64,000 nt of DNA, from assembly GCA_963791885.1 (NCBI GenBank), contig CAWBUL010000006.1, positions 2,773,509 through 2,837,508 on the forward strand. The letters run 5' to 3'. Positions 43,714 to 52,608 of this stretch are shown here, in pieces. Position numbers and translations under genes: made by a program. Under the pieces are notes generated by a model. That model saw nothing but the letters and a program-made list of their open reading frames with translations. It ran no database searches and was not told the DNA's origin. Position 1 is the first letter of the stretch. Every line of letters starts with the position of its first letter. The stretch comes from CAVSUZ01 sp963791885 (GTDB lineage: Bacteria > Pseudomonadota > Alphaproteobacteria > Acetobacterales > Acetobacteraceae).

Positions 43714-44899
43714 ATGTCGATTTTAAACGTAGGCGCAAAGGAGCACTATACGACCATTGCCAGTGCGGTTTCCGCAGCGAGCTCAGGCGACACAATCGTG
43801 ATCGATGCGGGAACCTACAAGGCGCAGGATATTCTTCTGACGAAGAACCTGACGATCGAGGCAGCGGGCAACGGCCCGGTGGTGCTGCAGGAATCCCGTC
43901 CGCTAGCGAAGGGCATGCTGATTGCGGGTTCGTCTAGCACTGCTCCCAATATCACGATCGAGGGGGTGACGTTTACCGGCGCCAGGTCACCCAGCCAGAA
44001 CGGGTCGGGGATACGCTATCAGAGCGGGAAATCTGACTCTGACCAACGACACGTTCAGCAACAGCCAGGATGGAATTTTGGCGGCGCCCTTCGTTGCTAA
44101 TACTGGCACGATTATCGTTCAGGGCAGCACATTCGACCACAACGGAATAGCGACCGAGCTGGGGCACAATGTCTACATTGGCGATGTAGCTCAATTTACG
44201 ATGACGAACAGCGTCAGCGAAGATGCCGTGGTCGGGCACGAAGTGAAATCCCGCGCCTTAAACAACGATATTGAGAACAACCTGATCAAGGACGGGCCGA
44301 CAGGAACGTCCAGCTACGATATCGACATCCCCAATGGGGGAAATGCACTCATTCAGGGCAACACGATCGAACAGGGCCCGAAAAGCCAAAACCCCTGGAT
44401 GATCGCTTACGGCGAGGAGGGGAAACTTCACCCGGGTAGCCTGACCGTGACGGACAACCTGATCCTGAACGATCGGCACGGCGGAAAAGGCATCTGGAAC
44501 GACACCGCGACGGCCGCCACCGTGTCCGACAATCAGATCTACGGCCTGTCCAGCAGCGCGCTGCTGAGGGGGCCAGGGTCCGACTCCGACAACATCATGT
44601 TGTCATCGGAACCCGCTCTGGGTTCACGCCCGGGGAGTTCGTCAGGGATGAGTTTCATCACGGGCTCGAGTTCGTCGTCTTCGTCCCAGGCGCCGAGCGA
44701 GAGTGATGTGACATCAACCGTGGCGAACAGCAGCGACGGGCCTATGGAGGCGGTGATGGCTGGTGCGGTCGGCCCATCAGACTTCGTGACTGACGACGGA
44801 TCCGTCATGCAGGGTGCGTCGATCAATCCGTCAGCCGGGTCGGGGCCGTATTTTGACCCGACGCATCAGTCTCAGGTGATCCTCGCCCACGGGAGCTAA
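43714..44899 (+). pseudogene. Right-handed beta-helix (pectate-lyase-like) protein, frameshifted
   Basis: The gene starts at ATG 43714 after AAGGAG. It has SILNVGAKEHYTTIASAVSAASSGDTIVIDAGTYKAQDI, the classic opening of beta-helix proteins, followed by repeated coils such as LTIEAAGNGPVVLQ and ITIEGVTFTGA. One extra A at 44029-44031 breaks the frame; removing it gives SGNLTLTNDTFSNSQDGILAAPF and the reading continues to 44899 with GSTFDHNG, IENNLIKDG and VTDNLIL coils. The C-terminal 100 residues are Ser-, Asp- and Gly-rich. Such proteins may be secreted glycan-binding or -cleaving factors; no signal peptide is seen. About 395 residues in total. Confidence 0.72.
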
Positions 44900-44930
44900 G
44901 GAGACTCTGAAGAATCCCATCTCGACACGG

Positions 44931-45125
44931 TCACGGAGCAGCCTGTAGTTGAGTGGCATTGATTACATTCGGATCGACCGAAGAGGATGCGCCAAGCGAC
45001 CCTGGCAGATCGGCCGGGCTATAGAGCTGCGTGCCGGTGCGGGCGATGGGCACGTTGCGGCCGATCAAAAAACCCTCAGCTGTGAGCGCCTGATTTTCGC
45101 GGAGCTGTTCAACCGTGTGCCACAT
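44931..45125 (-). pseudogene. DUF2213-type phage protein, N-terminal fragment
   Basis: A 64-residue frame with LRENQALTAEGFLIGRNVPIARTGTQLYSPADLP, matching the opening of phage structural proteins of the DUF2213 group, in which TxEGFLxCxxVPIARTG is followed by LYxxxELP. The rest of the protein (normally several hundred residues) is missing. It supports a phage ancestry for parts of this element. Confidence 0.6.
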
Positions 45126-45214
45126 CAGAGCCTCACCGCATCGCGCGCATCATGCGCTTGCGCATGCACCGATGCGAGCGTCCAATTTCTCGCTACCGAT
45201 AGAGCTGAGGTTTG

Positions 45215-45424
45215 ATGATGCACAAGATCCACAACACGAGAGTCACGCTCGTAACGATGGCGTTGAACAACCTTGGCGTCGGTTCAATCGTCGCCGGTGT
45301 TGTGTTTCCAACGGTCAGAGGCAGCGTGGACGAGTTTTCCGATATTGCCGCCTGGATCCTGCTCGGAATTTGCCTGTTCAGTCTGGCGCAACTCGTAGCC
45401 GGAAGGCTACGAGATGAGGTTTGA
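45215..45424 (+). CDS. Small two-helix membrane protein
   Basis: A protein of about 69 residues, with two hydrophobic segments (VTLVTMALNNLGVGSIVAGVVF and FSDIAAWILLGICLFSLAQLVAG) and a basic C-terminus. GAGG lies upstream of two adjacent ATGs (45215 and 45218). It is followed by a second tiny membrane protein whose start overlaps its end by 11 bases. This is reminiscent of small toxin-like or holin-like proteins, but no family is recognised. Confidence 0.55.
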   Translation: MMHKIHNTRVTLVTMALNNLGVGSIVAGVVFPTVRGSVDEFSDIAAWILLGICLFSLAQLVAGRLRDEV

Positions 45425-45512
45425 GACCTATTGGTTGATCGTGCCGCTTGTCGGCATTGGCCTATGCGCCATCGCCGCCCTGGTGTTGTGGTGGACCCGT
45501 CCGCGCCAGTGA
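45414..45512 (+). CDS. 32-residue single-helix membrane protein
   Basis: The frame ATG 45414 to TGA 45512 encodes MRFETYWLIVPLVGIGLCA and continues to IAALVLWWTRPRQ, a single transmembrane helix with a positively charged C-terminus. It overlaps the end of the preceding two-helix gene by 11 bases, so translation is probably coupled. A terminator follows about 80 bases downstream. The size, charge pattern and pairing invite comparison with small membrane toxins or stress proteins; this is a hypothesis. Confidence 0.5.
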   Translation: MRFETYWLIVPLVGIGLCAIAALVLWWTRPRQ

Positions 45513-45593
45513 GGTGACAGGCTTTTCTTGCGAATCGGTCGAACTGTCTGACATGGTTGGTTTGCCTCTCGATGAATGTGAAATAACTAGCGG

Positions 45594-45625
45594 CCCGCCG
45601 TCTCCCAAAAGCACGGCGGGTTTTT
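45594..45625 (+). terminator. Rho-independent terminator
   Basis: CCCGCCGT (45594-45601) and ACGGCGGG (45613-45620) make a perfect 8-bp stem with an 11-base loop, followed directly by TTTTT. It closes the unit containing the two small membrane proteins. Confidence 0.85.
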
Positions 45626-45772
45626 CTGTGTGGCGCTGCGAACTGATTTGGGGGCTGGACGGCGAGCGGGGCGGCCAACCATAAGCGCTGCGCACCCGTG
45701 ACAGACGTTTCGAGCGCCCCCACCTACGGCCGACCGTCCGTTGCGGCGGGACTCAACGTTGGATCAGCCCTG

Positions 45773-46060
45773 ATGCCGACGCGGATCGTCACGGCACGCC
45801 CGCCGAAGCGGATCAGGAAGCCGGCGAAGACCGGGCCCAAGCCCTCCCGTGTGATCGTGGGCAAGCGGGCCCCGGAGCCGAAAACGCCAGAGGCCCATCA
45901 GGCACGTGGTGACGCAGCCGAGCGGCTCTGGCTGGAGATGGTCGCCAGCGTGAGCCGAAAAAAATCCCCCCGCCCTGGAGGAGGCGAGGGGGGAAGTTTG
46001 CGGGTCGAAACACGGAGGCGAAATCGGGAGAAAAAACCTCCGTCCGAGACCGATGTTTAG
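45773..46060 (+). CDS. Repeated small protein A, copy 3 (most complete)
   Basis: A 95-residue protein from ATG 45773: MPTRIVTARPPKRIRKPAKTGPKPSRVIVGKRAPEPKTPE, then AHQARGDAAERLWLEMVASVSRKKSPRP and a basic tail. It is the fullest member of the family whose other copies are at 40239 and 41473. The N-terminus is strongly basic. The function is unknown; the motif AGPKPSRxIxG is seen in alphaproteobacterial prophage proteins (from memory). It converges on protein B copy 3. Confidence 0.5.
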   Translation: MPTRIVTARPPKRIRKPAKTGPKPSRVIVGKRAPEPKTPEAHQARGDAAERLWLEMVASVSRKKSPRPGGGEGGSLRVETRRRNREKKPPSETDV

Positions 46061-46138
46061 CTTCGGCGCGGCCCTCGCGGTTGGTGCATTTATTCATACT
46101 CACCATCGATGCGATGCAGGTCACGGAACCACGAGATC

Positions 46139-46313
46139 TCAGTAGGGCGGCAGCCGAAGCAGATCGGGCGAATAGATGTTGCATCGGTCCTGGATCGCGT
46201 GCGCCTGGCGCTTCGGGCAGTCGCCGGCTAGGGCGGACAGAACCGCAGGCCTCCCCGCGTCGGGGCCGTGCTCCTTCAGTAGCCGTGCGGTGCTGATGCG
46301 GCCGTGGCCAGAA
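46139..46313 (-). pseudogene. Repeated small protein B, copy 3 (5'-truncated)
   Basis: The minus-strand frame reads GRISTARLLKEHGPDAGRPAVLSALAGDCPKRQAHAIQDRCNIYSPDLLRLPPY and stops at 46139. Its N-terminal half is missing: the sequence changes abruptly at about 46313, where the TonB-receptor gene ends. Comparison with copies 1 and 2 shows the missing part begins with RTTVSLGHVAAHLRMIEVLCHRR. Confidence 0.5.
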
Positions 46314-48647
46314 TCAGAATGTCACGCGAATTCCACCGAAACCAGCGACCGGGGCAGCAATGTTGTAACTGCGCGGATTGGTGGAACCGGGTGCCTGCAG
46401 GAAGGAGATGGAGGAGCTGGGAGAGAACGTCCCGTAAACATAGTATTTCGCGTCGAGGACATTCTGCACTAGGCCGAAAATCTGGAAATGGGGCGTCACC
46501 TGATAGCTGGTGTTGAAATTGAGGACGAAATATCCGGGCAGCTGCTTGGTCAGGTTCGTCTCGTCTCCGAACAGAAATTGTCCAGTCGCGGCAACACCGG
46601 TCGTGCCCACAGTCCAGGCATCTGTCACCTTATATTGTAAGCCAAACTTGAACTGATTGGCGGGAATTCCGGGCAGACGGTTGCCCGGCTGCACCTGAAT
46701 GTTGCCGTTGGCGTCAGCTTCCGGGTTCTCAGGACTCAACTCGACGAAGGCGCTTTGGAAGGTCGCGTTGGTGTACGTATAGCCGGCCCACACCGTCCAG
46801 CGCGTACTGTTCAGACGAACGCCGGCATCAAGCCCCTGCCGGCGCGTGGCGCCGACGTTCTGGAAGAAACCGCGTCCCAGCACGACGCTCTGCACGAACT
46901 CAATGTCGTCATCCAGATTGGTGCGGAACAGGCTCAGGTTCCAGTTCAGGTTGGCGCCGGAGAAGGGGTGCACCTGGCCGTGGAAACCAGCCTCGATCGT
47001 GTGTGCGACAACCTGCTTCAAGTTGGGGTCGCCGGTAAAGAAATTGGCGAGGCTGCACGGGCTCGCCGGGCTGGCGCAGCTCAGTTCCGCGGGGGTCGGC
47101 GCACGGTTTGAGCCGGAATAAGACGCATACACGCTGAATGCGGGGCTCAGGCGGTAGGTCAAGCCAACTCCAGGATTGAAATGCGTATAGTTATGATTGC
47201 CCGAAAGCCCCGTACCGAGCAGGTCGTTGAGATTGATCTGCTCAGCGTTGAAACGGCCGGAGAAGTTCGCGGACAGGCGCTTCGTGACGTCGAACGTATC
47301 GGTCAAATAGAGGCCGTAATAAGCGGTCGAGACGCCAACGCGGACCGGTGCATCCGTGCTATCCGCTTGATCGACGATGATCCCCTGGGGAAACCCACCC
47401 GGCCCGATGAAGTTGAGCGAGAAGGGATCGAGGCCGCCGACGCCCGTCGTGGCGCCGAACAAGGTCTGAGAGCCGTCGAAGCTCACTCCGGCGACGAAGT
47501 GGTTACCGTGACCGAAGATCTCCCGCTGATTGGTGATCTGAGCCGACGCGCCGTAGCCGTTGGTGTTGACGGTCTCACTATCCCAGTCCGAATAGGGACC
47601 GCCATTAAGAAAATCCGAGATCGCGTTGCCGTTCACATCGGTGGCCAGCGTGTCGGTTCCCAACTCGCACAGGAAACCGGTGAGCGTGTTGCACGATCCG
47701 AAATCGGCGACATTGCCGTTGCCGACCCGCTGAAGGAAATAGTCGTAGTAGGCCAGCGCCTGCACGGACGTGTTGTCATTGACCTGCACGTTGCCGTTCA
47801 GGCTGATCAGCGCGTAGCTGTTATTGATCGGGCTGGGCCCGGTGAACTGCGCGCGCGGGTCCACCGCCAGCCACTCCACAGGCGTCGTCCCAGGCGCCTG
47901 CAACGAGGTCTGCGCCAGGGTGATGTTAAGATGCACCTCGGCGCGATCGCTCCGCCAGCCGATATCGCCATAGAACTGCTTGAGCGCTGATGACTGGAAA
48001 TCACGCCAGCCGTTCTCGGTCAGGCCGGAACCCGCGACATAGACGGCCGTGTTGCCGATCTGCTTGCCATACTGCGCCGCGCCGGCGATCTGTCCGAACG
48101 AGCCGCCGAATACATCGACTTCCCCGCCGTGATAGGTGAACCCGTTCTTGAGCTGGACAGCAAGTGAACCGCCGAGTGCGTTCAGTCCGAAGACAGGGTT
48201 TGACCCTTGGAGATTCATGCTGTCGATTGCGATGCTGGGGATGAGGTCGAAATTCACCGTATCCCCGAAGGCCTGGTTGAAGCGGACACCGTTCAAGTAG
48301 ACGGCAATTCCTTGCGGCGTGCCCTGAAGCGGCGCGGCCTGGAAGCCGTGGTAGAACAGATTGGGTTGAAACGGGTTACCGGCGGCGCTGTCCAGGTGCA
48401 CGCCCTGCGCTTGGTCTTGTAGCGTGTTGAGATAATCCGGCGGCCCCTGCAGCGAAACGTCCCGGCTGTCGAAGACCTGGTTTTGCGCGGGCACTTTGTT
48501 GCGGTCCACGCCGGAGCCGAGTAGCGGACTGGCGCCGATCACCTCCACCTCGGGAAGTGTCGCGTTGGGCGCTGATTGCGATGTCGCCTGCGCCAAAGCA
48601 AGCCGCGGCAGTAGCGACATCGCAGCCAAGAGTGCGAGACGTTTCAC
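46314..48647 (-). CDS. TonB-dependent outer-membrane receptor
   Basis: A 777-residue protein from GTG 48647 (GGGGAGGA upstream). The signal peptide (ALLAAMSLLPRLALAQ) precedes a TonB-box-like LPEVEVIGAS. The plug domain runs to about residue 210 (PPDYLNTLQDQAQGVHLD, GTPQGIAVYLNGVRFN, GLNALGGSLAVQLKNG), and a 22-strand-type barrel follows, ending with the aromatic GGIRVTF. The ligand is not evident. It may be siderophore, vitamin or sugar uptake. Its nearest neighbour is a broken sugar-type MFS gene on the same strand. The gene is intact, with GC use like the chromosome, so it may be a cargo gene or chromosomal DNA brought in with the element. Confidence 0.92.
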   Translation of the reverse strand: MKRLALLAAMSLLPRLALAQATSQSAPNATLPEVEVIGASPLLGSGVDRNKVPAQNQVFDSRDVSLQGPPDYLNTLQDQAQGVHLDSAAGNPFQPNLFYHGFQAAPLQGTPQGIAVYLNGVRFNQAFGDTVNFDLIPSIAIDSMNLQGSNPVFGLNALGGSLAVQLKNGFTYHGGEVDVFGGSFGQIAGAAQYGKQIGNTAVYVAGSGLTENGWRDFQSSALKQFYGDIGWRSDRAEVHLNITLAQTSLQAPGTTPVEWLAVDPRAQFTGPSPINNSYALISLNGNVQVNDNTSVQALAYYDYFLQRVGNGNVADFGSCNTLTGFLCELGTDTLATDVNGNAISDFLNGGPYSDWDSETVNTNGYGASAQITNQREIFGHGNHFVAGVSFDGSQTLFGATTGVGGLDPFSLNFIGPGGFPQGIIVDQADSTDAPVRVGVSTAYYGLYLTDTFDVTKRLSANFSGRFNAEQINLNDLLGTGLSGNHNYTHFNPGVGLTYRLSPAFSVYASYSGSNRAPTPAELSCASPASPCSLANFFTGDPNLKQVVAHTIEAGFHGQVHPFSGANLNWNLSLFRTNLDDDIEFVQSVVLGRGFFQNVGATRRQGLDAGVRLNSTRWTVWAGYTYTNATFQSAFVELSPENPEADANGNIQVQPGNRLPGIPANQFKFGLQYKVTDAWTVGTTGVAATGQFLFGDETNLTKQLPGYFVLNFNTSYQVTPHFQIFGLVQNVLDAKYYVYGTFSPSSSISFLQAPGSTNPRSYNIAAPVAGFGGIRVTF

Positions 48648-49710
48648 TCCTGTTCCTCCCCAGAGGACCCAATTCGTTCTTCTGTCTTATTGGCTATACA
48701 TTCGCAGCGCCTCCCCTCTATTGCAGAAAGTGCAATCGCCCAAAGAAACTCCGGAGTGAGACGCCCATGCGGCATCGAAGACGCAGGCCGCGCGATGGTG
48801 GCGACCATCATCGGAATGGCGAAGCCGAGCGGCGGGCCGGCGGCAAAGATGGCCAGCACGGACCCGGTGAAGCCGGCCCGGACGGCGCCTTGGTGGTAAC
48901 AGAAACCTGAGGCGGTGGCGCGGACCTCCGTCGGGAAGCGCTGGGACAGATAGCTTGGGTTCTGGCCATAGATCGCGCCAAGGAATGCGCCCTGCACGAT
49001 GTAGGTGATGGCGATCACCTCGTAGTCCTTGGTGAAGATGTAGAGCGGGGTGATGAAGATGCCGATGAAGGCGGGGATGATCATGGCCCAACGCCGGCTA
49101 TGCCTGTCGGCTATCCAACCCCAGAAGCCGCTGGCAAAGAAGGCAACCAGGTTTGACAGCGCGAGTGGGGTTGCGACCATGGCGGGAGTGAATTGCAGGT
49201 CCTTTTGCAGGTGGGTGGCGAACATGCCATACACTGAGTAGTAACTGAGTAGTACACGATGAAACCGCTTGCCATCCACAGGCATGCGGTCAGCGTGTTG
49301 CCCAGAGCGTGCGTGCGGAAGATATCCAGCAGCGGTGCGCGGAACTCCTTCTGCTGTTCACGCTGCAGGCGGCGATTCTCCGTCCACACCTGCGGCTCTT
49401 TCACCTAGCTGCGGATCCAAAGCACCGCGAGCGCCGGCGCGATCCCGAGCATCAGCAGCCCGCACCAGCCGATCGAGTTGTAGAGCAAGCCGTACACCAC
49501 GCTGGAAGCGAGGAAACCCAAGCTCCAGGAGCCTTGCAGCACGCCGCTCATGAACCCACGGGAACGTGCGGGCCACGATTCCATCGCCAAGGCCGCACCC
49601 GCCGGCCACTCCGCCCCCATGCCGATGCCGAGCAGCGCGCGGAACAGGAACAGGGTGTGGAACGGCGCGTTCCAGCCCTCGGCGGGTGGCCAGCCCAGGT
49701 TTCCTCGCCC
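48644..49710 (-). pseudogene. MFS transporter (metabolite:H+ symporter type), broken and 5'-truncated
   Basis: Consecutive minus-strand pieces resemble one sialic-acid/aromatic-acid-type MFS protein. FHTLFLFRALLGIGMGAEWPAGAALAMESWPARSRGFMSG (from about 49695) continues to an in-frame TAG at about 49405, then EPQVWTENRRLQREQ, then a frameshift near 49240 to YGMFATHLQKDLQFTPAMVATPLALSNLVAFFASG and the C-terminal helices. The first two helices are missing where the serine recombinase region begins. So there are at least three lesions: truncation, a nonsense codon and a frameshift. Confidence 0.78.
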
Positions 49711-49809
49711 TGAACCGGTCATTCCGTGGAAGGGTGCTATAGCAACGTTGTCCGGCCCCTTTGAGGGGTGTAAGAAAAGCACCCTTACGCGCTTACGAGG
49801 CACCTTCAC

Positions 49810-50523
49810 ATGGCGAAAGCCGCCAAGAAGACCACCACCACGACCGAGCCGGCCCAGGCGGCCCGAGTATTCGGCTACGTCCGGGTTTCCACGACCCAGC
49901 AGGCCGACGAAGGCGAAAGCCTGCAGGTGCAGCGCCGCCAAATCACGGGCTACGCGCAGATGCAGGGGCTCAAGATCGAGAAGGTCTTCGTGGAGCGCGG
50001 CATCAGCGGATCGAAGCCGCTGGACGACCGGCCACAGGGATCAGCCCTGATCGGCACCCTCCGGCCCGGGGATACGGTGATCACCGCGAAGCTGGATCGG
50101 ATGTTCCGGTCCGCATCGAACGCGCTGGAGATCATGGGCGCGATGAAGAAGGCGGGCATCAGCCTGCACATGCTGGACTTGGGCGGTGACGTGACCGGGA
50201 ATGGCGTGAGCAAGCTCGTTTTCACCATCCTGGCCGCGGTTGCTGAGGCCGAGCGCGATCGCATCCGGGAGCGGATCACGGAGGCGAAGCGCGACCAGCG
50301 TGCGCAGGGGCGGTACCTCGGTGGCAAGCCGCCCTTCGGCTGGACGGTCGGCGCTGATGGCGAGCTGGTCGGGATTCCCGCGCAGCAGGCGGCGATCAAG
50401 AGGATCCTTCGGCTGCGGGAGGCGAGAAAGAGCTACCGGGAGATTGCCGAGAAGCTGACCGCGGAGGGCTGCCCGGTCTCACATGTCGGCATTCGAAGCG
50501 TGCTCCGGCGAGCCGCCGCCTGA
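49810..50523 (+). CDS. Serine recombinase (resolvase/invertase family)
   Basis: A 237-residue serine recombinase. The catalytic domain starts RVFGYVRVSTTQQADEGESLQVQRRQI, with the nucleophilic Ser in RVSTTQQ; FVERGISGSKPLDDRPQG and LDRMFRSASNALEIM follow with the conserved Arg residues, and EAERDRIRERITEAKRDQR forms the long helix E. A small C-terminal helix-turn-helix (SYREIAEKLTAEGCPVSHVGIRSVL) binds DNA. The N-terminal tail is Lys/Thr-rich. It interrupts the MFS gene, so it or the DNA carrying it inserted there. No crossover site was identified with confidence. Confidence 0.9.
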   Translation: MAKAAKKTTTTTEPAQAARVFGYVRVSTTQQADEGESLQVQRRQITGYAQMQGLKIEKVFVERGISGSKPLDDRPQGSALIGTLRPGDTVITAKLDRMFRSASNALEIMGAMKKAGISLHMLDLGGDVTGNGVSKLVFTILAAVAEAERDRIRERITEAKRDQRAQGRYLGGKPPFGWTVGADGELVGIPAQQAAIKRILRLREARKSYREIAEKLTAEGCPVSHVGIRSVLRRAAA

Positions 50524-50619
50524 TCCGCCCCGATTCGGGGCCGTAGGGCGGACCAGCCGGTCAGAGGGCAGGTGCGGCACCGGGCCGGGGCGGGCAGGCC
50601 ATGGGCGAGCGGGGCTGCA

Positions 50620-50790
50620 ATGGTCAGGAAGGTTCTGCCCGAGGAAATCGAGCTCGATGATCAGGTGATGATCCAGGGATCGGCTGCGGGTTTCCGAACC
50701 GTGCGCGGCTATACGACAATCGCGTGCCTATGCGACGAAATCGCCTTCTGGCTTACGGAGCGACGAATCCGGACAGCGAGAGCCGGACCG
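50620..50790 (+). pseudogene. Phage terminase large-subunit fragment
   Basis: The frame from ATG 50620 reads LPEEIELDDQVMIQGSAAGFRTVRGYTTIACLCDEIAFWL. The block FRTVRGYTxxxxxCDEIAFW matches the nuclease/ATPase coupling region of phage TerL proteins. A frame change near 50765 would continue as NPDSE, also typical (DEAANPDxE). Beyond it the sequence changes to transposase. Only about 55 residues survive. Confidence 0.6.
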
Positions 50791-50794
50791 CCGA

Positions 50795-51297
50795 TCGTTT
50801 CGGCATACTCCTCAAGGAGCGATGCGAGCGCGTGCGCATCGCCTTCAGCCTCGACTGCTGTGATCGCGAGGCGATCTCCTTAATCGCCACCAGCGGCGGT
50901 ATCGAGAGCAGCGACATCCGCGACGTGATGGTGGAAAGCGTAGAACGACGCTTCGGCCTGGTGGACGCGCTGCCGAAGCCGATCTAATGGCTCTCCGACA
51001 ACGGCTCGCCCTACACCGCTGGCGAGACGCGTGCGCTGGCCAGGCTGATCGGGCTGGTGCCGTGCACCACCCCGGTCGAGAGGCCGCAATCGAAAATGGC
51101 ATGGCCGAGGCCTTCGTGAAGACCTTCGAGCGGGACTATGCGTGGGTTCGACCGCGGCCTGACGCGGCAACGATAATTGCTCAGCTCGCCGACTGGTTCG
51201 AGCAGTACAACACCGTTCATCCGCACAAGTCGCTCGGCTGTCGATCACCGCGCGAGTTCCGCGCTTCGGTGAAAAATGGCGCGACCGCATCACAGCG
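50795..51297 (+). pseudogene. IS3-family transposase OrfB remnant
   Basis: The C-terminal half of an IS3-group integrase-like transposase: RIAFSLDCCDREA, VESVERRFGLVDALPKPI, a TAA where relatives have Glu (PIEWLSDNGSPY), then SDNGSPYTAGETRALARLIGLVPCTTPVE, a frameshift, and NGMAEAFVKTFERDYAWV, DWFEQYNTVHPHKSLGCRSPREF. The DDE motif Asp (SDNGS) and the terminal Glu region are recognisable. OrfA and both ends are missing, so the copy is dead. Confidence 0.78.
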
Positions 51298-51339
51298 CGT
51301 TGTCCACGGACGGGATCGAGTCAAGCCCGAAAGCCGCGC

Positions 51340-51542
51340 GAAGCATCTGGCTTGACGCGAGCACGCCGTGGACCACTCGTAAGAACCACGTCCTGTCCGG
51401 TTATTCGGGGGCAACTACAGGGGCGGGTCAAGCCCGCCAGCCGCGCGCAGCGCGGAGACGCGAAGCGTCTGGCTTGACGCGAGCACGGCCGTGGACCACT
51501 CGTAAGAACCACGCCCTGTCCGGTTATTCGGGGCAACTACAG
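51340..51542 (+). repeat. Two 81-bp direct repeats after the IS3 remnant
   Basis: 51340-51420 and 51462-51542 share about 77 of 81 positions, with a one-base gap at each of two G runs. Both contain TCTGGCTTGACGCGAGCACG and GTGGACCACTCGTAAGAACC and end CAACTACAG. Tandem copies of the same flank suggest repeated insertion or recombination at the transposase end. Confidence 0.8.
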
Positions 51543-51750
51543 CGTGATCCATGGGCCCCTCTGCGCTCTCCATCTTCTATGAGGGGGGAACGCGCTGTTG
51601 TCTCTCAGCCGCCATCGCCCAAAAATCGCCGCTGACGATACAGTGAGCCGATGCGCATAAAAGTGGTAAGTCCATCAAAGATGCTCATAGGCTGCGAAAC
51701 GGACGGCGGCGCCGTGATAACGCGCGAATATTGGGTTTGCGCGGCCACGC

Positions 51751-52085
51751 CTACCGCATCAAGTTAAGGACCCCACGGCAATCTGATGGGGCCTTGATGC
51801 AAAGCCCGCGGTCGTGTGCAAGATGAAAACTGTGATTCTCAGGATAGCTGTACTTGGTCATGGCCTGACACAGAAGCTCGGCGCGCTCTGCCCAAATCGT
51901 CGGACCGCCATCAGGAAAATACATCTCGAACCGCACGCTTGTTTGGCCAAGTGCGCTCGCGGCGCGGTAGGGCTAGAACCTGCCTCGTCTGCCGACCAGT
52001 GAATGGCCAGCATCACTGGCCGTCCGGACAGAGACTTCCTCAGATATGCGGCCGCATCGGCGTCCCGTTCAAATCTCTCCGGCAT
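51751..52085 (-). pseudogene. Small hypothetical gene in two frames
   Basis: Minus strand: frame one (from 52085) reads PERFERDADAAAYLRKSLSGRPVMLAIHWSADEAGSSPT, and frame two (from about 51945) reads VRFEMYFPDGGPTIWAERAELLCQAMTKYSYPENHSFHLAHDRGLC to a stop at 51751. A single shift near 51945 would join them to about 110 residues. No family is recognised. A 38-codon plus-strand frame nearby (51651-51767) is too weak to call. Confidence 0.3.
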
Positions 52086-52143
52086 ATTGCTGACCTAAGG
52101 TTGCGTCAGCGGCTTGAATAGGAAGATCCAGCGCCCCAAGTGT

Positions 52144-52170
52144 TTAGCACTCCCGGGACCAGAGTGCCAA
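52144..52170. promoter_or_regulatory. CIRCE element (HrcA operator)
   Basis: TTAGCACTC-N9-GAGTGCCAA matches the CIRCE operator TTAGCACTC-N9-GAGTGCTAA with one change in the right arm. It lies 85 bases upstream of groES, the normal position. Binding of the heat-shock repressor HrcA is the established role of this site. The downstream genes run in one direction to 63770. Confidence 0.93.
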
Positions 52171-52254
52171 ATGAGCTGCACCTGAAGCGTGCAGGCAAGG
52201 CATAGGGCAAGCCGACCAGCCTTCATGGGCTGGCACCAGGTTAGTCAGAATCCA

Positions 52255-52572
52255 ATGAAATTTCGTCCCTTGCACGATCGGGTGGTGATCCGTCGCCTCA
52301 ATGCCGAAGAGAAGACTGTGGGCGGGATCATCATCCCTGACACCGCTCAGGAAAAGCCGATGGAGGGCGAGGTCATCGCCGCCGGTCCAGGAGCCCGCAA
52401 CGAGCAAGGCCAGATCGTGGCGCTCGAGGTGAAGGCCGGCGATCGCATCCTGTTCGGCAAGTGGTCGGGCACCGAGGTGAAACTCGACGGCGAAGAACTG
52501 CTGATTATGAAGGAGTCGGACATCATGGGCATCATTGAAGGTAGCTCGGCGACCAAGAAGAAGGCCGCGTAA
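52255..52572 (+). CDS. groES: Co-chaperonin GroES
   Basis: A 105-residue GroES. The family opening MKFRPLHDRVVIRRL starts at the ATG at 52255. The mobile loop EEKTVGGIIIPDTAQEKP (about residues 18-35) contacts GroEL, and the roof region GAGARNE-type loop is present as GPGARNEQGQ. The C-terminus is extended by about ten residues (EGSSATKKKAA). It caps GroEL to close the folding chamber. CIRCE lies upstream, and groEL follows 36 bases later with its own ribosome site. Confidence 0.95.
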   Translation: MKFRPLHDRVVIRRLNAEEKTVGGIIIPDTAQEKPMEGEVIAAGPGARNEQGQIVALEVKAGDRILFGKWSGTEVKLDGEELLIMKESDIMGIIEGSSATKKKAA

Positions 52573-52608
52573 TCAAGCCGTATCATCAATTCCGGGAAGG
52601 ACAGGCAA

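Noticed and set aside
51340..51542. CRISPR-like tandem repeat
   Set aside because: Only two copies of 81 bp with a 41-bp gap, no cas genes and no palindromic repeat of normal size.
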